A stretch of DNA of 64,000 nucleotides from Candidatus Altimarinota bacterium (GCA_021736215.1 JAIPGI010000004.1:22809-86808), one strand, 5' to 3'; counted from the first letter of the stretch, positions 27,184-37,975 are shown. Numbers and translations: made by a program. The notes: generated by a model not told the origin, from the sequence alone.

Positions 27184-28941
27184 TTAATTCTTAATTATTT
27201 CAATATTCTGCTCCTTTAGTTCTTTTTCAGGCATAGCAGCAGGAGCCCCAAGCATAAGGTCTTGTGCAGATTGATTTTTGGGGAAGGCGATAACCTCACG
27301 AATGTTGGGTTCATCGGCAAACATCATTACCACTCGATCCAGTCCCATCGCACAGCCTCCATGCGGAGGACATCCGTATTGAAATGCATGCAAAATATGT
27401 CCAAATCGTCGCTGAGTTTCTTCTTCCGTCAATCCCAAAACTTCAAACATTGTATGTTGCAATTCTGGGTCATGAATACGAATTGATCCTCCTCCGAGTT
27501 CTACTCCGTTCAAAACAACATCATACGCATATGATCGGACTTTGAGGGGATCTGATTTGAGATATTTCACATCCTCCAAATGAGGGCTTGTGAAGGGATG
27601 ATGAGATGCCTGAATAGAACCATCATCTTTGCGTTCAAAAAGCGGAAAATCGTAGACCCACAGATAGGAAAATTCTTTATTGTCCTTGAGTCCAAACTTG
27701 TCTCCCAAACTTGAACGAACCGCTCCCAAGGGCTCCACGGCTTTGATAAATTCCCCTGCTCCAAAGAAGATCAAATCTCCCGAAGCAGCTTTTGTTTTTT
27801 TGAGGAGTGCATCAATGAATTCTTTGTTGGCATTTTTTGCAACAGGCCCAGAGTCTTCTCCCACACGCATCCATGCCAAGCCCCCTGCTCCATGCTGTCG
27901 GGCAAGGTCCGTCAAATCGTCGATGTCTTTGCGAGAAAGTTCTCCCAATTTTTTGGAAACGGGAAGGGCTGTAACATATTCCGCTTTTTCAAAAATCCCA
28001 AATCCACATTCCTTACAAATATCGGTAATATCGGTAAAAGCCATTCCAAATCTTAAGTCCGGTTTATCGGATCCATACCGTTCCATTACTTGTCTCCAAG
28101 TAAGGCGAAGGAATGTCCCATCCTTGAGATATTTTTTCCAATTTTTTTCTGGCACACACTGATTCGTTAATTCATAAAACATCCCCTCGACAGTGTCCAT
28201 CACATCATTCTGTTCCACAAAACTCATTTCCAAATCTAATTGTGTAAATTCTGGTTGCCTATCTCCCCGTTGATCCTCATCACGAAAACATCGTGCAATC
28301 TGGAAGTATCTATCCGTTCCTCCCACCATGAGCAATTGTTTGAGCTGCTGGGGAGATTGAGGAAGGACATAAAATTTTCCTGGATGAAGCCGAGAAGGAA
28401 CGAGGTATTCTCGCGATCCTTCGGGCGTTCCCTTGACCATGATGGGAGTTTCCACTTCGAGAAAATTCTGTTTATCGAAATAATCCCTCATCACGAGGCA
28501 AATTTTGTGACGGAGTGCGAGATTTCGTTGCATCCGTTCTCGGCGCAAATCAATGTAACGATATTCAAGACGCAAATCTTCGTTTTTAATTTCTTTGTCC
28601 AATTCAAAAGGCGGGGTTTTTGCTTTGTTGAGAATTTTGAGTTCGCGCACCTCAACTTCGATATCTCCTGTCTGGAGGTTTGGATTATGAAGACCCTCTC
28701 CTCGATCACGCACCTTCCCTGAAACTTGAATCACCCATTCTGGACGAATTTGTTCAGCAACCCTATGAGATTCTGCCGATAGTCGTGGATCAAAAATAAC
28801 CTGTGTCAGACCATACCTATCTCTCAAATCAACAAAAATAAGTCCTCCATGATCTCGTCTATTTCCCACCCAACCACAAAGAGTTACTTGCTTGCCAACT
28901 GACCTTGCACGGAGCTCGCCACAGGTATGAGTTCGAAACAT
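27184..28941 (-). CDS. aspS: aspartyl-tRNA synthetase (bacterial type)
   Basis: This 585-residue class IIb enzyme has an N-terminal OB anticodon-binding domain (GWVGNRRDHGGLIFVDLRDRYG), motif 2 (YFQIARCFRDEDQRGDRQPEFTQ), the bacterial GAD insertion (residues about 290-410), and motif 3 (GCAMGLDRVVMMFADEPNIREV). It charges tRNA-Asp. Since an asnS gene follows on the same strand, tRNA-dependent Asn formation need not depend on this enzyme. It is upstream of asnS in position, separated from it by a repeat-bearing gap of about 290 bases. Confidence 0.97.
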   Translation of the reverse strand: MFRTHTCGELRARSVGKQVTLCGWVGNRRDHGGLIFVDLRDRYGLTQVIFDPRLSAESHRVAEQIRPEWVIQVSGKVRDRGEGLHNPNLQTGDIEVEVRELKILNKAKTPPFELDKEIKNEDLRLEYRYIDLRRERMQRNLALRHKICLVMRDYFDKQNFLEVETPIMVKGTPEGSREYLVPSRLHPGKFYVLPQSPQQLKQLLMVGGTDRYFQIARCFRDEDQRGDRQPEFTQLDLEMSFVEQNDVMDTVEGMFYELTNQCVPEKNWKKYLKDGTFLRLTWRQVMERYGSDKPDLRFGMAFTDITDICKECGFGIFEKAEYVTALPVSKKLGELSRKDIDDLTDLARQHGAGGLAWMRVGEDSGPVAKNANKEFIDALLKKTKAASGDLIFFGAGEFIKAVEPLGAVRSSLGDKFGLKDNKEFSYLWVYDFPLFERKDDGSIQASHHPFTSPHLEDVKYLKSDPLKVRSYAYDVVLNGVELGGGSIRIHDPELQHTMFEVLGLTEEETQRRFGHILHAFQYGCPPHGGCAMGLDRVVMMFADEPNIREVIAFPKNQSAQDLMLGAPAAMPEKELKEQNIEIIKN

Positions 28942-29021
28942 CTTTGGAATGATTAATGAAGAATGAACAATGAGTAATGCGTTGAAGATTCTGCGGAAAT
29001 GCGCGGGAAAGTCAAACTGGT

Positions 29022-29087
29022 TTCCCCCTTGAAAAGGGGGACTTAAGGGGGTTTAAACCCTCCCAACCTCCCTTTTCAAGGGAGGAG
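29022..29087. repeat. dispersed palindromic element, copy 1
   Basis: The element has hairpin CCCCCTT/AAGGGGG, a centre containing CTTAAGGGGGTTTAAACCC, and hairpin CTCCCTTTTCAAGGGAG. A 36-base stretch (29033-29068) is identical to the reverse complement of 45552-45587. It lies between asnS and aspS; the rest of the gap to 29228 holds no recognisable gene. Confidence 0.85.
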
Positions 29088-29228
29088 TTTTTCATTGTTT
29101 TTTCCATAAAAAACAAGTATCCAAAAAAGTCATGAGCGAGCTTTGGGTATCTTGATGGGTCCCAAAGCGAGCGAATACTTCTTTCGGAGGGGGGCATGTG
29201 GGGGGAGGCGAAGCCGCCAGCCCACAAA

Positions 29229-30617
29229 TTAAAATTCCGCATTCTTCGGCGTCCGCGGAAACGGAATCACGTCACGGATATTTCCCATGCCCGAAATGTA
29301 TTGAATCAATCGTTCAAACCCGAGCCCAAATCCTGCATGTTTGACCCCGCCATACTTGCGAAGTTCGAGATACCATGAGTAATCTTCTCGATTAAGCCCC
29401 ATCTCTTTGATTCGTGTGTTCAAAACATCCATTCTTTCTTCCCTTTGCGCTCCACCAATAATTTCTCCGACCCCCGGAACCAATAAGTCCATAGCAGCAA
29501 CAGTCTTCCCATCTTCATTTAATCTCATGTAAAACGCCTTGATATCCTTGGGATACCCCGTGACAAAAACCGGTTTTCCAAAATGTTTACAGATGTATTG
29601 CTCGTGCTCACTCTGCAAATCAATGCCCCACTTTACTGGAAATTCGAATTTCTCACCTGACGCTTCCAAAATTTCAACGCCTTGGGTGTAGGTGATGCGT
29701 TCAAACTTGGAACGAACAATATTTTTGAGTCGCTCCAAAAGTCCCTCATCGATAAATTTATTGAAAAATTCCATCTCTTCGGGAAGATTCTCGAGCGCAT
29801 GGCTGATAACATATTTCATCATGTCCTCCGCCAAATCCATGTTGTCATTCACATCCGCAAAAGCGATTTCAGGTTCCATCATCCAGAATTCTGCCGCATG
29901 ACGAGAAGTATTAGAATTCTCAGCTCGGAAGGTTGGTCCAAAGGTGTAAATTTTCTGAAAAGCGAGCGCATAGGCTTCTCCCTGCAATTGCCCACTCACG
30001 GTGAGTCCAGCTTTTTTTCCAAAGAAATCTTCATGGAAATCTACTTCACCTTCTTTGGTTTTGGGAATGTTGTGCAAATCGAGTGTCGTCACCTGAAACA
30101 TTTCTCCCGCCCCCTCACAGTCACTCGTCGAAATAATCGGCGTATGAACATGGACAAATCCTCGTTCATTAAAAAATTTGTGAATCGCAAAAGCGAGTTC
30201 TGATCGAAGTCGGAAAACTGCTTGAAATGTATTACTTCGTGGTCGGAGATGCGCGATTGTACGAAGATATTCAAATGTATGACGTTTTTTTTGCAATGGG
30301 AAATCCGGATCAGATGCCGCCTCAACGGAAATCTTCGTGGCTTTGATTTCAAAATCCTGCCCTTCCCCCAAGGATTTCACTACCGTTCCCTTAACCCGCA
30401 CCGCTGTACCGATAGGTAATTTCTCTATTTCCGAAAAGTTTGCTAAACCCGATTCAAAAACCACCTGCACGGGTTTGAAAAAAGTTCCATCGTGCAATTG
30501 CAAAAAACCCAAGGCATTGGAAGATCGGATAGTCCGCACCCAACCCTGCACAACATAATTCTTATCAAGGTGCGATGAAATATTTCGGAAGAGTGATTTG
30601 ATTGTTATTTTTTCCAT
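29229..30617 (-). CDS. asnS: asparaginyl-tRNA synthetase
   Basis: This 462-residue class IIb enzyme charges tRNA-Asn. The OB domain begins [23 protein letters not shown], motif 1 is in [23 protein letters not shown], motif 2 in [27 protein letters not shown], and motif 3 in [33 protein letters not shown] after motif 2 is the AsnRS-type signature, which separates it from AspRS. The ATG at 30617 is preferred over an upstream start at 30644. The neighbouring aspS is a distant paralogue. Confidence 0.96.
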   Translation of the reverse strand: MEKITIKSLFRNISSHLDKNYVVQGWVRTIRSSNALGFLQLHDGTFFKPVQVVFESGLANFSEIEKLPIGTAVRVKGTVVKSLGEGQDFEIKATKISVEAASDPDFPLQKKRHTFEYLRTIAHLRPRSNTFQAVFRLRSELAFAIHKFFNERGFVHVHTPIISTSDCEGAGEMFQVTTLDLHNIPKTKEGEVDFHEDFFGKKAGLTVSGQLQGEAYALAFQKIYTFGPTFRAENSNTSRHAAEFWMMEPEIAFADVNDNMDLAEDMMKYVISHALENLPEEMEFFNKFIDEGLLERLKNIVRSKFERITYTQGVEILEASGEKFEFPVKWGIDLQSEHEQYICKHFGKPVFVTGYPKDIKAFYMRLNEDGKTVAAMDLLVPGVGEIIGGAQREERMDVLNTRIKEMGLNREDYSWYLELRKYGGVKHAGFGLGFERLIQYISGMGNIRDVIPFPRTPKNAEF

Positions 30618-30772
30618 GAGAAGAAAATTAACATTATTTGTCATTATGAGCCCGCCTACCTAAAGCGAACACGGCAATCTTTTTTGTCTTTTGGAAATAG
30701 AAAGAGATTTGCTTGTCATATCGCTTCCACAAGGGGACAACACGAAGTATTCTGCTTTTTTGAAGAAGAAAG

Positions 30773-32032
30773 TCAAAGCTTCTCTAGAAATTTTTTCGCA
30801 AATCCGCTAATTTTCCCCGCTCCCATAAAAATCAAAACATCTCCCCTATGGAGTGATTCCAAGAATTCGTACACTTCATCAGAATGCTCAATCTTTCTCG
30901 AATGAGGAATTTTTTGGATAATATGGTTTATAGAAATAGCCGCTTTATCCTCATCCGTATCACGAGCCTCGTAGATAGGGAATAAAGCCACCTGATCCGC
31001 CAAAGAAAGCGAAGTTATAAACTCATCAAAAAATTGTCTTGTTCTCACAAATTGGTGCGGTTCATAGATAAGACCGATTCTACTTTGTGGAAATTTCGCA
31101 CGAAAGGCGGTAATAACGGCTTTAATCTCTGTCGGATGATGACCATAGTCATCATAGATTTTCACTCCCCCCACTTCTCCTAAAAGTTCTTGCCTTCTCC
31201 CTGCTCCCGTAAACTTTGAGAGTCCTTCTTGGAATTTTCGTACATCAAGCTTGAGAAGTTTTGCTGCCTCCAATGCTAATAATCCATTTCTTTTGTTGTG
31301 TTCGCCAAATACTCCAAGTTGAAATTTAAGAGAATGAGAACTTTGCACAGGAATTTTTACTCCTGAAAAATTTTTCAATACTTTTTGTGCCCCTTCATCA
31401 TCCGCGTGAAAAATCACATACTTTGCCCCTGCACAAAACTCTCGAAAAGCTTCAAAATAACTCTCCTTCGTCGGATAAGAATCAGGATGGTCCCATTCTA
31501 CCTGGGTCAAAACAACAACTTCAGGACGTAAAAATCGAAAATTTCGCCTATACTCACAAGCTTCAACCAGCATCCATTCATTTGTACCACGATGAAAATT
31601 GGAACCATTGAACTCCCTCAAGGTCGACCCAATAAATATTGAAGCATCAAACCGTGCTGTTTGAAAGCCCGATGCAAGCATTCCAGTGATGGTTGTTTTC
31701 CCATGACTTCCAGCAACAGCAATCGTTTTAAACGTACGAGAAATCTCCCCCAAGAATTCGAAATACGATTTCTGTGTGATTTTATATTTTCCAGCCGCAC
31801 TCCGTTCTGGATTGGCTGAATGAATAGCTTCCGAGTATACGAGTAAATCAATATCTGGAGTAATATTCTCTTCTTTTTGAGGAATAAAAATTGGTATATT
31901 AAGAATCCGAAGGCTTGGAAAAATTTCCGTTTCAGAAATATCAGAACCAGAAACTTTGTCTCCTCGCAAATGACAAAACTGAGCGAGCGCTGAAATTCCA
32001 ATCCCTCCAATTCCGACAAAATGAATTCTCAT
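30773..32032 (-). CDS. murC: UDP-N-acetylmuramate--L-alanine ligase
   Basis: The 419-residue protein joins L-Ala to UDP-MurNAc in peptidoglycan synthesis. Marks: N-terminal Rossmann GIGGIGISALAQF, Walker-like AGSHGKTT at residues 107-114, the central EACEYRRNF and VEWDHPDSY motifs, and the MurC-type YDDYGHHPTEIKA near residue 296. It is somewhat shorter than many MurC proteins. An Mpl-type ligase would share several motifs, but the context (S41 protease, VanW, membrane glycosyltransferase upstream) and length fit MurC. It follows the GT-C gene after 9 bases. Confidence 0.9.
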   Translation of the reverse strand: MRIHFVGIGGIGISALAQFCHLRGDKVSGSDISETEIFPSLRILNIPIFIPQKEENITPDIDLLVYSEAIHSANPERSAAGKYKITQKSYFEFLGEISRTFKTIAVAGSHGKTTITGMLASGFQTARFDASIFIGSTLREFNGSNFHRGTNEWMLVEACEYRRNFRFLRPEVVVLTQVEWDHPDSYPTKESYFEAFREFCAGAKYVIFHADDEGAQKVLKNFSGVKIPVQSSHSLKFQLGVFGEHNKRNGLLALEAAKLLKLDVRKFQEGLSKFTGAGRRQELLGEVGGVKIYDDYGHHPTEIKAVITAFRAKFPQSRIGLIYEPHQFVRTRQFFDEFITSLSLADQVALFPIYEARDTDEDKAAISINHIIQKIPHSRKIEHSDEVYEFLESLHRGDVLIFMGAGKISGFAKKFLEKL

Positions 32033-32041
32033 TCATATACA

Positions 32042-34228
32042 TTATAAGTATTTTTCTGAATTTTCCACTTGTTTACTCTTTAACTCATAATCTACATCAG
32101 TCGGAATTTCGAACAAAATCAACCGATTTCCTTCGTATATTTTTTGCAAATTGGTGTCTGCAAAATGTCTAAATGCCAAAACTTTTTCATGAAGACTTCC
32201 TTTGGAATTGAGTTCAATAGCAATCGTGGCTTGATCAAAAAGAACATATCTGAACCCATCTTTTCGAAGTTTCAAAAAATTATCCACTCCCAAAGACGTA
32301 AACACATCCAACTGCGCATCATCAAAAATTCGTTTATCAGCATCTTTTACCCAGAAACGAGTCATTGTCCCAATGCGAAAAATCCTTGCTTCCAAATCTT
32401 GATTGAGAATATCTGTAACTATTATTTCTTCTTCGAAAAATTTTCTTAAAAGCCGATCTGCTGTCTCAGAATCCGGAGAAGATGCCCATACAACAGAAGC
32501 GTCCAAAGAGGGTTTAAATGTATTTTCAATCCTGTTCCAGAAGCCAAATAAAAGAGAAAATGCAAGTATATTGCAATAAATAATACGTGTAATTTTCCCA
32601 ACAGGGAACGTCTGTTCTCGAAGGAAAATAAATCCTGATAAAAGAAGAAAGAGTATCATCCAGGGGAATCCATACCAAGCAATACCCTCTCCCCAGAACA
32701 ACCAAAATCCAAAGAAAGTAATTCCAAATCCAAATAATTCTCTATGCTGCCATGAAATTTTGTTCCAATTAAGGATGATGAAAAAAAATAAAAAAGGGAT
32801 CACCGCCCCCCACCAAAAGCCAATGTCTGTATATTGTTTTTTAGTATCAGGAATGGCTGTGGAACGGAAAATATGAGACAAGGATCCTCCCCCTTGTGAA
32901 AAATTATTATATCGCCCAACTTCTTCTCGAAAACTGCTCGGCGAGACGGGTGTATCTAAAACAATGACAGGGGCTTTTGAGGGTGTTTTTAGGATTTGTA
33001 AAAAAGAAGCATTCTGCATTCCTGATGAAAAGAAATTCATTCCCCCCCAAACAAGAAGGGGAAGCACAAGGAGTATCTCTGAAGAAAGCTTTTCTTTCCA
33101 CGAAGTTTTTTGAATGATTGTTAAAATGAAAAATATTGGGAAGAACCAAATAGCTGTAAGTTTCGCCAAAGCAGATATGCCAAAGAAAAATCCTGAAATG
33201 ATTTTTTTTTCATCAATCCATGTACCAAGACCCAGTAATACAAATTCTAGAAAAAATAAATCAACTTTTAGATCTCGCGATAACTGAAATTGCACTGCGG
33301 GAAGAAGAAAAAAAACAGTTGCCAAAATCATGCTCCATGTGTACGACAAAGAGAGTTTTTGTCCAAGCCAAACTACTGTTCCCCAAACAATCATTCCCCA
33401 AATAACGAGTAAAAATGGAACAACGGAAATTCCAAGAATCTGCGCAGGAAAAGCGAGGAATACTTCCCCCAATGGAGGAAGTATTCCCGATCTTAACATT
33501 CCCTCTTCTGCAAGAACCTTTATCGTTAGAAAATATTCATTCATAGAGTCCCACCCCAAAGAAAAAGGAAGGAATGATTGTGTCTCATTCAAAATCGTTA
33601 TGAGTGCAATAATCCCAATGAAAAATATTTCTATGTTCGAAAACCGTATCGACTGTGAACACGTTTGTCGGATAAAAAATAAAAATTTCTTCCAAAAACA
33701 AATCGGTCCAACAAGAATAAAGGGAATCCATATGGGTGCAAAAAAGAATCCCATCAACGCAAACCCCAGCCCCAAAAGAGAAAGGAAAGTAACGCCTATC
33801 CCAAATTGAACAATCTTTTCTTGAGAGGGGGTTATGAGTTGTCCCCAAAAAAATGAAAAAAACAAAATTCCCCCTACAATAAGAATATTGATAAGTATCG
33901 TACGAAAAATATAAAAAAACTGTCCCCAGTCAGCAATAGAATGGAATTGTTTCCCCCAATAACACATTCCCACAGAGAATAGGAGCCAAAAAATGAGCGC
34001 TATAGAGACAAATGAGATTGATTGTTTTTTCAACCAAAGCGCCCCAGTAACCAATGTTCCCATCCCAAAAAGAAAGGGGAAAGCCCGAATTGCGTTTTCT
34101 CGAAGATAGGTCCCTGGTAAAAACCCCCATATATAGGTCGGATGCGACGAAATAAAAATCCATAATAAAAACACGCTCCACCCTAGAAAAAGTGTGGGGA
34201 TACCGTACTTTCGAAGCATATGTATCAT
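32042..34228 (-). CDS. polytopic GT-C-like membrane glycosyltransferase, 728 aa
   Basis: The protein has roughly a dozen or more hydrophobic helices in the first 550 residues and a C-terminal soluble part of about 150 residues. A loop LGWDSMNEYFLTIKVLAEEG, with Asp and Glu after a helix, and the GILPPLGEVFLAFP segment resemble the ArnT/PMT-2 group that uses polyprenyl-phosphate sugars outside the membrane; this link is weak and rests on topology. The start at 34228 makes an ATGA overlap with the VanW gene stop; longer frames would run deep into that gene. It lies in a cell-envelope operon. Confidence 0.65.
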   Translation of the reverse strand: MIHMLRKYGIPTLFLGWSVFLLWIFISSHPTYIWGFLPGTYLRENAIRAFPFLFGMGTLVTGALWLKKQSISFVSIALIFWLLFSVGMCYWGKQFHSIADWGQFFYIFRTILINILIVGGILFFSFFWGQLITPSQEKIVQFGIGVTFLSLLGLGFALMGFFFAPIWIPFILVGPICFWKKFLFFIRQTCSQSIRFSNIEIFFIGIIALITILNETQSFLPFSLGWDSMNEYFLTIKVLAEEGMLRSGILPPLGEVFLAFPAQILGISVVPFLLVIWGMIVWGTVVWLGQKLSLSYTWSMILATVFFLLPAVQFQLSRDLKVDLFFLEFVLLGLGTWIDEKKIISGFFFGISALAKLTAIWFFPIFFILTIIQKTSWKEKLSSEILLVLPLLVWGGMNFFSSGMQNASFLQILKTPSKAPVIVLDTPVSPSSFREEVGRYNNFSQGGGSLSHIFRSTAIPDTKKQYTDIGFWWGAVIPFLFFFIILNWNKISWQHRELFGFGITFFGFWLFWGEGIAWYGFPWMILFLLLSGFIFLREQTFPVGKITRIIYCNILAFSLLFGFWNRIENTFKPSLDASVVWASSPDSETADRLLRKFFEEEIIVTDILNQDLEARIFRIGTMTRFWVKDADKRIFDDAQLDVFTSLGVDNFLKLRKDGFRYVLFDQATIAIELNSKGSLHEKVLAFRHFADTNLQKIYEGNRLILFEIPTDVDYELKSKQVENSEKYL

Positions 34229-35460
34229 GGTTGGAGAGAAACTTTTTTGGTTCCTACCCTTTGTTTTGCTGCCCAAGGACGATAATCCGAAATAAAAGCC
34301 TGACTCTCTACAGCTCCTTCTTTTTCTACCCTTCGAATCCATTCAGCACGAAATCCATCATGTCCTTGTGAGATTTCTTGTCTTGCTCCAACGGGCAAAT
34401 CTTCAGTTTCATATACTATGGCTTCGGGAGCTTCTTCATAATTGGAAATAAATGGACCTTCGAGAGATATGTGTCGTTTATCGTTTGTTCCATAAAATAC
34501 GAAAAAAAGATTCTCTCCTTCCGTGAATGTTTGGATCAGAATATTTCCTGGAGTATCGTTTTGGAATCGGAAATCTAAGGCCCCCAAATAAATTGCCGCG
34601 TCTAGTCCGAAAGGTTTGTAATAAGGTACAGCATACGAATGATTCCGTCGTTGTGTGATCGGTAATCCTCCAGAAAAAGCTGCCCTAAACGCAGTTGTAG
34701 AAACTTGGCAAAGTCCTCCGCCAAGTTCCTTTTCCGTTTTTTCTCCCTTGATAACTAATTCCCTTACAAATCCTGCTTCTTCATCAACAGAATCCAATAT
34801 TTTATTAAAAGAAAAAACGCTTCCCTTGGGAACGATAACTCCATTGAATTTCTGAGAACCTGCAAAAATATTCTGACGTCGAGCTTCAGAGGATCCAGCG
34901 AAATTAGACTCCCCTACAGCAATGATTTCCTGAATTCCTTGCTCTTGGAGCTTTGGATCAACAATAACATCTGAAAATATTTTTTTTGCAGGGACTCTTA
35001 CATAAATTTTCCCTTCCAAAAGAGCCTTATTGATGAGTTGTACCAACTTCTCTTCTTGAATCTCGAATCCATCATGAGGCTTCCCTTCGAGTAGAATATT
35101 CCCCTTGTCATCAAATCGTATTTCTACGGTTTTCCTTTCCTCCTTGTCGCGAATAATAGAAGCTGATCGAAAAAAGTCATGAAGTTTCTCTGGGGAAATA
35201 GTTGTCTGAAATTCTGTTTGCACATCGAGCATTTCGTTAAATCCAATTAAATCCCCCCTTAGATCAACTGGAATTCGCACATTTCCCATACGAATGAAGT
35301 GCGTGGGAGTTTGTTGAAGCAATTCTGGCTGTGCCGTAAAATTCAGGGTCAATGACCGATCGTCAAAAATCAGTATGATATTAGCGGGAATATTTTGAGC
35401 TTTTACTAGTCCCGTCAGAAACATTATTAAAAGCCCCCCCCAGATAACAAATTTTTTCAT
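34225..35460 (-). CDS. VanW-family secreted protein
   Basis: The 411-residue protein has an N-terminal signal peptide or anchor (MKKFVIWGGLLIMFLTGLVKA), a peptidoglycan-binding-like domain (residues about 60-190), and a VanW domain: GSVFSFNKILDSVDEEAGFV, ELGGGLCQVSTTAFRAAF, and RRNHSYAVPYY. The C-terminal region is G5-like (ETEDLPVGARQEISQGHDG). VanW occurs in vancomycin-resistance clusters, but its biochemical role is unknown and it is widespread in CPR genomes. Neighbours are an S41 protease upstream and a GT-C-like gene overlapping by 4 bases, consistent with wall metabolism. Confidence 0.9.
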   Translation of the reverse strand: MKKFVIWGGLLIMFLTGLVKAQNIPANIILIFDDRSLTLNFTAQPELLQQTPTHFIRMGNVRIPVDLRGDLIGFNEMLDVQTEFQTTISPEKLHDFFRSASIIRDKEERKTVEIRFDDKGNILLEGKPHDGFEIQEEKLVQLINKALLEGKIYVRVPAKKIFSDVIVDPKLQEQGIQEIIAVGESNFAGSSEARRQNIFAGSQKFNGVIVPKGSVFSFNKILDSVDEEAGFVRELVIKGEKTEKELGGGLCQVSTTAFRAAFSGGLPITQRRNHSYAVPYYKPFGLDAAIYLGALDFRFQNDTPGNILIQTFTEGENLFFVFYGTNDKRHISLEGPFISNYEEAPEAIVYETEDLPVGARQEISQGHDGFRAEWIRRVEKEGAVESQAFISDYRPWAAKQRVGTKKVSLQP

Positions 35461-35534
35461 CGACAAAAATTTACAAAAAACAAGAGACAAAGCAAGCATT
35501 TTTCCGCTTTATTGCGAGAAAACAGAAACTTTTT

Positions 35535-36902
35535 TTATTCCTGCGCTTCTCCCGATTCTTCAGTTGAGATAGGATGTTCTTCTTCGGGAGTCGCTTCTTT
35601 TTCTGCTTCAGAAGAGAGCCTTTCTTTCATTTCATCCGTTCCAATAAGCTTCAATGCTCGCTCCATTACTGGATCGTTATTACTATCAAAGTCATCTTCC
35701 GAACGTTCTATAACCTCATCTGGATCAATTCCCTTCTCTTGGATAGATCGTCCTGATGGCGTAAGCCATTCAGCAATAGTAACCTTGAGACTTGATCCAT
35801 CAGAAAGTGGAATCACATTCTGAACAGACCCTTTTCCAAAAGTTTTCTGCCCCAAAAGCACCCCTCGCTTATGATCTTGAATAGCTCCAGAAAATATTTC
35901 GGATGCCGAAGCAGAACCTTGGTTTACTAAAACAATCAACGGAACATCCAAAAAGGTTCCATCACGACTACTTATGATATCCCCACTATCTCCAAATTTT
36001 CGCCCTTTAGTACGGACAACCACTTGTTGATCCAAAAACTCTGATGCAATCTTTACGCATGCGTCAAGAAGCCCCCCCCCATTGTTTCGAAGATCCAAAA
36101 TCATTCCACGAGGTTTCTGGAGCACTATTTCGGCCATGGCTCCTTGGAATTCGCGTACTAATTCCGTACCGAACTGGGATACCGTTAATACAGCGATATC
36201 TCCTTCCATTTTCCATTCCAAACTTTTTACAACAATATTATCTCGAACGATAGTAATATCGAGAGGATTTTTCTCGCCCTCTCTCAAAATTGTCAATACT
36301 ACTTTTTCTCCTTTGGGTCCACGGATACGCGTTACCGCCTCCTCGATGCTCAATCCATGGGTTTGTTCTCCATCAATTTTAAAGATAGCATCTCCCGATT
36401 TCAATCCAGCCAATTCTGCTGGCGCTCCTTTGATAGGAGAAATAATTACCAATTGTCCTTTTTTCATACCAATTTCTGCTCCAACACCTTCAAACTCCCC
36501 AGAAATCGACTCTTCAAATTTCTTAGTTTCTTCTGGTGTCATAAAAACTGTATAAGGATCCTCTAGCGAATTTACGAGTCCCTGAGCGGCTCCATAGATT
36601 TGTTTTTGTACCTTAAATCTATCCTGATGAAGGAAATTTTCTTCCAATAAATTCCATGTTTCCCAAAAAATAGAAAGATCCACATCTTTGGCTTTATTGT
36701 TTCGCTTAATAAGCTTAATTTGTGGTTTCAGTTCATCTAATAATTGTTCCTTCACTGAAGTTGGTGTTTCTATATTCACCGTAATCGGATTTTCTTTGTG
36801 ATTATCTGTTGTTTTCTGACTCAAACTCCACCCCAAGAGAAATCCTAATATTGGTAATATGAGGAATAGGATAAGTCTAATATTTCTTTCGTAATGTGGC
36901 AT
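35535..36902 (-). CDS. ctpA: C-terminal processing peptidase (S41)
   Basis: The 455-residue protein has one N-terminal membrane anchor (LILFLILPILGFLLGWSL), then a PDZ domain (GVGAEIGMKKGQLVIISPIKGAPAELAGLKSGD), and the S41 protease core with LDLRNNGGG, catalytic Ser in NQGSASASEIFSGA near residue 328 and Lys in GQKTFGKGSVQ about 25 residues later. By family it trims C termini of envelope proteins or wall hydrolases outside the membrane. An acidic, disordered tail ends it. ATG at 36902 is chosen over a TTG nine bases upstream. A direct-repeat pair (CAATTGCAAA units near 36970-37015) lies upstream. Confidence 0.93.
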   Translation of the reverse strand: MPHYERNIRLILFLILPILGFLLGWSLSQKTTDNHKENPITVNIETPTSVKEQLLDELKPQIKLIKRNNKAKDVDLSIFWETWNLLEENFLHQDRFKVQKQIYGAAQGLVNSLEDPYTVFMTPEETKKFEESISGEFEGVGAEIGMKKGQLVIISPIKGAPAELAGLKSGDAIFKIDGEQTHGLSIEEAVTRIRGPKGEKVVLTILREGEKNPLDITIVRDNIVVKSLEWKMEGDIAVLTVSQFGTELVREFQGAMAEIVLQKPRGMILDLRNNGGGLLDACVKIASEFLDQQVVVRTKGRKFGDSGDIISSRDGTFLDVPLIVLVNQGSASASEIFSGAIQDHKRGVLLGQKTFGKGSVQNVIPLSDGSSLKVTIAEWLTPSGRSIQEKGIDPDEVIERSEDDFDSNNDPVMERALKLIGTDEMKERLSSEAEKEATPEEEHPISTEESGEAQE

Positions 36903-37048
36903 GGGGAACAATTAATAAAAAACAATGAGCAAATTTTCAATGTCTAAAAGATTGTAGAAAGTTTTCCAAATTTTGCAATTGACATGACCTGTTTTCAATT
37001 TGCAATTGCCACTTCACTCATGCTTTATCTCCTTGATTTTTATATTTT

Positions 37049-37963
37049 TTAACTCTTTAAAATAGGTAATATTTTTTCAAATTCTTGAATATATTCATCA
37101 AAACTTCTGACAAAATTCTTTTGGAGTTCCTGTTTTCGTTTTTGAAATAAAGCATCTTCTTCAAGGGAACGAAGAACTTTTAGTACGTTTTGTGATCGTT
37201 TAGATTTGAGATACGCGACAATATCTTTTTGCCACTGAGGCGAAATCAAGGTTAGAGCTGTTCTGAGAATATTATAATCCACTTGTTCCCAAGAAATTTC
37301 AAAATTTCTTTTGCGTTCCCACGAATGCCCAATAGCTGAACAAGGAGACGTAATTAAATCATAACCCAGTCGCCAAAGACGTAATGAATACTCTGTATCT
37401 TCGCGACCCCATTTTTGGAGCCCCTCGTCAAAACCCCCTGTTACAACAAACACCTCTCGACGCATCGCAAAACAAGCTCCAGAAATAGCCGGGACGAGGA
37501 GTGGTTTTGTTTTGTCACTGGGAGTAATCCATGTTGGTTCCAATGCTAAATCCTTAATCGTATAAATATATGCGATTGCTTTTACATCTTCCAAATGGGG
37601 AATAGAAAGACTCGAAGCCCCAATTTTTTTATTTTGAAGTTGTTGAGAAAGCTCATGAAGCCAATCCTCTTGCATAGGTTTCATATGAGCATCAAGAAAT
37701 ACTATCAAATCCCCCTTCGCCTCCCGTCCTCCAATATTTCGAGCTTGCGCGGCACCAACAGACTTTGTGAGTTCTATAAGACGAGCATTGGGTAAATTTT
37801 CTTTTTTCAAAAAATCGGCTGAAGAATCCGTGCTTCCATCAGAAACAACCACAATTTCAAAGTCTGGATAGTCCGTATTTTCCAAAACTCCGAGAACCGT
37901 ATCTCGGAGCCAGTGCCCCTCGTTACACGAAGGAATAATAATAGAAAATTGTGAAGGATTCAT
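37049..37963 (-). CDS. GT2-family glycosyltransferase
   Basis: The 304-residue protein has a GT-A fold start FSIIIPSCNEGHWLRDTV, VVVSDGSTDSSADFL, ARNIGGREAKGDLIVFLDAHM with DAH in place of the usual DxD metal motif, and FAMRREVFVVTGGFDEGLQKWGREDTEYSLRL, a galactosyl/GalNAc-transferase-like segment with ED catalytic-base candidates. By family it is cytoplasmic and inverting. Acceptor unknown. It starts 12 bases after the stop of the 1227-residue protein gene, so the two are probably in one operon. Confidence 0.88.
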   Translation of the reverse strand: MNPSQFSIIIPSCNEGHWLRDTVLGVLENTDYPDFEIVVVSDGSTDSSADFLKKENLPNARLIELTKSVGAAQARNIGGREAKGDLIVFLDAHMKPMQEDWLHELSQQLQNKKIGASSLSIPHLEDVKAIAYIYTIKDLALEPTWITPSDKTKPLLVPAISGACFAMRREVFVVTGGFDEGLQKWGREDTEYSLRLWRLGYDLITSPCSAIGHSWERKRNFEISWEQVDYNILRTALTLISPQWQKDIVAYLKSKRSQNVLKVLRSLEEDALFQKRKQELQKNFVRSFDEYIQEFEKILPILKS

Positions 37964-37975
37964 TACTTATTATTT

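Noticed and set aside
29012..29242. Open frame in the aspS-asnS gap
   Set aside because: It translates the palindromic repeats (GGWEGLNPLKSPF) and is not a gene.
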